A stretch of 23,493 bases of DNA, taken from positions 1-23,493 of the forward strand of contig DASVXQ010000181.1 in NCBI GenBank assembly GCA_036392615.1, in the 5' to 3' direction. Under the pieces are notes generated by a model, which was given only the letters and a program-made list of their open reading frames with translations, made no database searches and had not been told where the DNA came from. The stretch is from DASVXQ01 sp036392615 (GTDB lineage Bacteria; Actinomycetota; CALGFH01). The translations under genes were made by a program, and so were the position numbers. Shown here in pieces: positions 21,809 to 23,493 of the stretch (the stretch's first letter is position 1; each line of letters opens with the position of its first letter).

Positions 21809-22273
21809 TCAAGTGCGCTCTTCGCTTGCGGTTTGTGTGCTCTCCTGGGTGGATCGGTCGGGCGCGCGGGTCGTCTGGCCGACTTCGATCAGGTGGCCGT
21901 CGGGGTCGCGCATGTAGCAGCGGATCTCCCGGCCGTGGTCCTTCGGCTCGGTGAGGAACTCCGCGCCCCTGGCGCTCCACTCCCGGTAGGCGGCCTGGAT
22001 GTCAGCCACGCGGATGTTCAGGAAAGCGCTGACGTGGTTGGGGTCGCTGGGCGGCTCGAGCACGACCGTTGGCTTGTCGTCGGTGGGCCCGCCGCCGACG
22101 TTGATGGTCACCCAGCCGTTGGCCAGCTTGACGATCGTCGGCTCGCCGTCCAGGACCACCTGGCCGCCGAGCACGCCGGTGTAGAAGTCGCGGGAGCGCG
22201 CGACGTCGCTGGAGACGATGAAGTGGGTGAGCACGAACCCCTCGCTGGGGGCCGGGAAGTCCTCGCGTGCCAT
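21809..22273 (-). CDS. VOC-family protein, probable ECF41 sigma target
   Basis: The 154-residue protein is a complete VOC domain. Module one starts F-V-L-T-H-F-I-V-S-S-D-V and R-D-F-Y-T-G-V-L-G-G; module two starts V-S-A-F-L-N-I-R-V-A-D-I and ends M-R-D-P-D-G-H-L-I-E-V-G-Q. The C-terminal 25 residues are serine/threonine-rich and unstructured. Likely metal ligands are H17 and the E of L-I-E. It is divergent to the sigma factor gene and sits behind a promoter matching the ECF41 consensus, so it is probably the output gene of that sigma factor. Known ECF41 partners are oxidoreductases, epimerases and carboxymuconolactone decarboxylases; a VOC enzyme here is a plausible replacement. AAGGAG precedes ATG 22273. 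Confidence 0.92.
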   Translation of the reverse strand: MAREDFPAPSEGFVLTHFIVSSDVARSRDFYTGVLGGQVVLDGEPTIVKLANGWVTINVGGGPTDDKPTVVLEPPSDPNHVSAFLNIRVADIQAAYREWSARGAEFLTEPKDHGREIRCYMRDPDGHLIEVGQTTRAPDRSTQESTQTASEERT

Positions 22274-22348
22274 GAGTGCTCCTTCCGGAGTGGCGCTCGG
22301 CGACGTTCACGATTGTGCCGTCGTTCTGGTGGTGCCATCAGCGGAATC

Positions 22349-22375
22349 GACGGGCCAGGGCCCAGCGATGTGACA
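22349..22375 (-). promoter_or_regulatory. ECF41-type promoter of the VOC gene
   Basis: On the minus strand TGTCACA (22375-22369) is followed after 16 bases by CGTC (22352-22349). This equals the known ECF41 promoter pattern TGTCACA-N16-CGTC. The -10 element lies 76 bases upstream of the VOC start codon, leaving a leader of about 65-70 bases. Confidence 0.75.
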
Positions 22376-22385
22376 TGTCACATCG
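22366..22385. promoter_or_regulatory. 20-base perfect palindrome joining two -35 elements
   Basis: The palindrome CGATGTGACA/TGTCACATCG is centred between 22375 and 22376 and is formed by two abutting TGTCACA elements in opposite orientation. It is best explained as shared -35 sequences of two divergent ECF41 promoters rather than a repressor site, though a dimeric regulator could also use it. Confidence 0.8.
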
Positions 22386-22402
22386 TGGCCGGCTCGGCCG
22401 TC
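22376..22402 (+). promoter_or_regulatory. ECF41-type promoter of the sigma factor gene
   Basis: TGTCACA (22376-22382), 16 bases, then CGTC (22399-22402), matching the ECF41 consensus exactly. The -10 element lies 41 bases upstream of the sigma factor ATG. It implies positive autoregulation. Confidence 0.8.
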
Positions 22403-22443
22403 GTAGCAGGTAGCCTGCAAGGCGAGCGGTGGGAGGAGCCCGC

Positions 22444-23361
22444 ATGGGACGACCAGCAGACCAGCAGCCGAACGCGTCCGCGTTCGACCGGGCGTGGCGC
22501 GACAACCGACGCTACCTGCTGGATGTCGCCTATCGGATGCTGGGCAGCATCAGCGAGGCCGAGGACATCGTGCAGGAGGCGTTCGTCCGGCTCGTCCGCG
22601 CCGACCTCGACGAAATCCTCGACATCCGCGGGTGGCTGGCGGTCGTGGTGAGCCGGCTGTGCCTGGACCAGCTCCGCTCGGCGCGATCACAGCGCGAGGC
22701 CTATGTCGGCCCCTGGCTACCCGAGCCGCTGATCCAGCCGCCTGGTAAGGCGGTCGACCCTGCCGAACTGGTCACCCTCGACGACAGCGTCCGCATGGCG
22801 CTGCTGGTCGTCCTGGAACGACTCACCCCGGCGGAGCGAGCCGCCTACGTGCTGCACGACCTGTTCCGGTTCTCCTTCGACGACGTCGCCAGGATCGTGG
22901 GCCGCTCACCCCAGGCGTGCCGGCAGCTGGCCAGCCGCGCCCGCCGGGAGGTCCAGCAGCAGACCGGCCCGGCCCGCTTCGAGGTGGACCCGACCCAGCT
23001 GCGCCGCGTCACCGCCCGGTTCATCCAGGCGTCCTCGGACGGCGACCTCGACGCGCTCATGGACGTGCTCGACCCCGAGGTGGTCGGCTGGACCGACAGC
23101 GGCGGCGTTGTGGCGGCGCCCCGCCGCCCGGCCGTTGGCCACCGGCAGGTCGCGGAGCAGTTCCTGCGGTTCGTCCGGGGCTTCCGGGTCACCCTGGTGC
23201 CGATGCCGGTCAACGGCGAGCCCGGCGCCCTCGCCCTGCGGGACGGCCGGCTGATCGCCGTGATCGCCCTGGAGACCCGCGAGGGGCTGATCAGCCGGGT
23301 CCACGGAATCGCCAACCCTCAGAAGATCGCGTACGTGGCGTCGCTGCTCCAAGCGACCTAG
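22444..23361 (+). CDS. sigJ: ECF41-group RNA polymerase sigma factor (SigJ-like)
   Basis: The 305-residue protein joins an ECF sigma core to a C-terminal NTF2/SnoaL-like domain. Sigma region 2 spans about 14-85 (Y-R-M-L-G-S-I-S-E-A-E-D-I-V-Q-E-A-F), region 4 about 113-170 (L-T-P-A-E-R-A-A-Y-V-L-H-D and S-F-D-D-V-A-R-I-V), and the extension about 186-303. The linker motif W91-L-P-E-P, typical of ECF41, is present. The extension normally has D-G-G-G-K and N-P-D-K-L motifs; here they are D218-S-G-G-V and N291-P-Q-K-I. ECF41 factors have no anti-sigma factor; the extension itself controls activity. ATG 22444 follows GGGAGGAG. A divergent VOC gene shares its promoter region. Confidence 0.93.
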   Translation: MGRPADQQPNASAFDRAWRDNRRYLLDVAYRMLGSISEAEDIVQEAFVRLVRADLDEILDIRGWLAVVVSRLCLDQLRSARSQREAYVGPWLPEPLIQPPGKAVDPAELVTLDDSVRMALLVVLERLTPAERAAYVLHDLFRFSFDDVARIVGRSPQACRQLASRARREVQQQTGPARFEVDPTQLRRVTARFIQASSDGDLDALMDVLDPEVVGWTDSGGVVAAPRRPAVGHRQVAEQFLRFVRGFRVTLVPMPVNGEPGALALRDGRLIAVIALETREGLISRVHGIANPQKIAYVASLLQAT

Positions 23362-23406
23362 GTGTACTGCCCATAGAGGTTGGTGACGGCTGGGAGTTGA
23401 ACTGGT

Positions 23407-23464
23407 GAGGGCCTTCATGGCTCGGTGTGTAGCGACCAAACCGCACGCCGACCAGAAGGCCCTC
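23407..23464. repeat. Inverted repeat before an IS481-like transposase start
   Basis: GAGGGCCTTC (23407-23416) and GAAGGCCCTC (23455-23464) form a perfect 10-base inverted repeat whose right arm ends at the transposase ATG. In the mRNA it could hide the start codon. The IS end may lie here or slightly upstream (a TGT occurs near 23426), but the other end is outside the window. Confidence 0.55.
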
Positions 23465-23493
23465 ATGACGCACCCTAACGCACCCCTTGCCCC
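23465..23493 (+). mobile_element. IS481-like transposase, first codons only
   Basis: The last 29 bases encode M-T-H-P-N-A-P-L-A, which matches the usual N-terminus of actinobacterial IS481-family transposases, a DDE enzyme with an N-terminal helix-turn-helix. The gene runs off the window. Only nine residues are available, so the call rests on recognition of that start and on the inverted repeat just before it. Confidence 0.55.

Noticed and set aside
1..23493. CRISPR array or defence island
   Set aside because: No regularly spaced repeats and no cas, restriction-modification or toxin-antitoxin gene; the helicase/endonuclease tail is an isolated remnant.

Overview
The window is very GC-rich, with purine-rich AGGAGG-type ribosome binding sites, GTG as well as ATG starts, and gene families typical of Actinomycetota: a WXG100-like protein, a DUF485/ActP symporter pair, an HRP1-like CBS protein, a GH15 glucoamylase/trehalase and a SigJ-type ECF sigma factor. 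It most likely comes from an actinomycete or related high-GC actinobacterium; I cannot place it more finely. It looks like an ordinary chromosomal segment of short operons on both strands, with an unusual load of gene remnants.

Layout. 1-2307: the end of a PaaI-like thioesterase meets a NarL-type response regulator/histidine kinase pair. 2308-6377: an intergenic stretch with paired DnaA-box-like sites and tandem repeats, a WXG100-like gene, a HAD remnant, a secreted lipoprotein, a 661-residue protein of the WXG100-associated type and a tiny lipoprotein; no ESX secretion gene is visible. 6610-8618: a DUF485 protein and acetate-type sodium/solute symporter, overlapping by ATGA and followed by a 34-base palindromic terminator. 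8706-11514: patatin-like lipase, metallo-beta-lactamase-fold hydrolase, helicase/endonuclease remnant and YciI-like protein, all on the minus strand. 11700-13571: CBS-pair protein, a frameshifted SnoaL remnant, a dienelactone-hydrolase-like protein and half of an NTF2-like protein. 13699-17594: an internally deleted VOC gene, a 55-residue protein coupled to a flavoprotein disulfide reductase, an internally deleted SDR gene and a GH15 enzyme. 17641-18922: a one-cysteine peroxiredoxin and a VOC protein. 19013-21652: a tRNA/tmRNA 3'-end fossil, two copies of a roughly 30-base repeat, a universal stress protein, an MFS transporter lacking its first helix and a tyrosine-recombinase N-terminal remnant; this resembles a decayed integrated element. 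21809-23361: a VOC gene and an ECF41 sigma factor, divergently transcribed. 23465-23493: the first codons of an IS481-like transposase.

The strongest observation is between the last two complete genes. A 20-base perfect palindrome holds two back-to-back TGTCACA elements, and each is followed after exactly 16 bases, on its own strand, by CGTC. This matches the known ECF41 promoter pattern in both directions, so the sigma factor probably drives itself and the VOC gene from one symmetric promoter. The second theme is decay: at least six truncated, frameshifted or internally deleted genes, two of which keep their start, ends and frame and would make mini-proteins if expressed.
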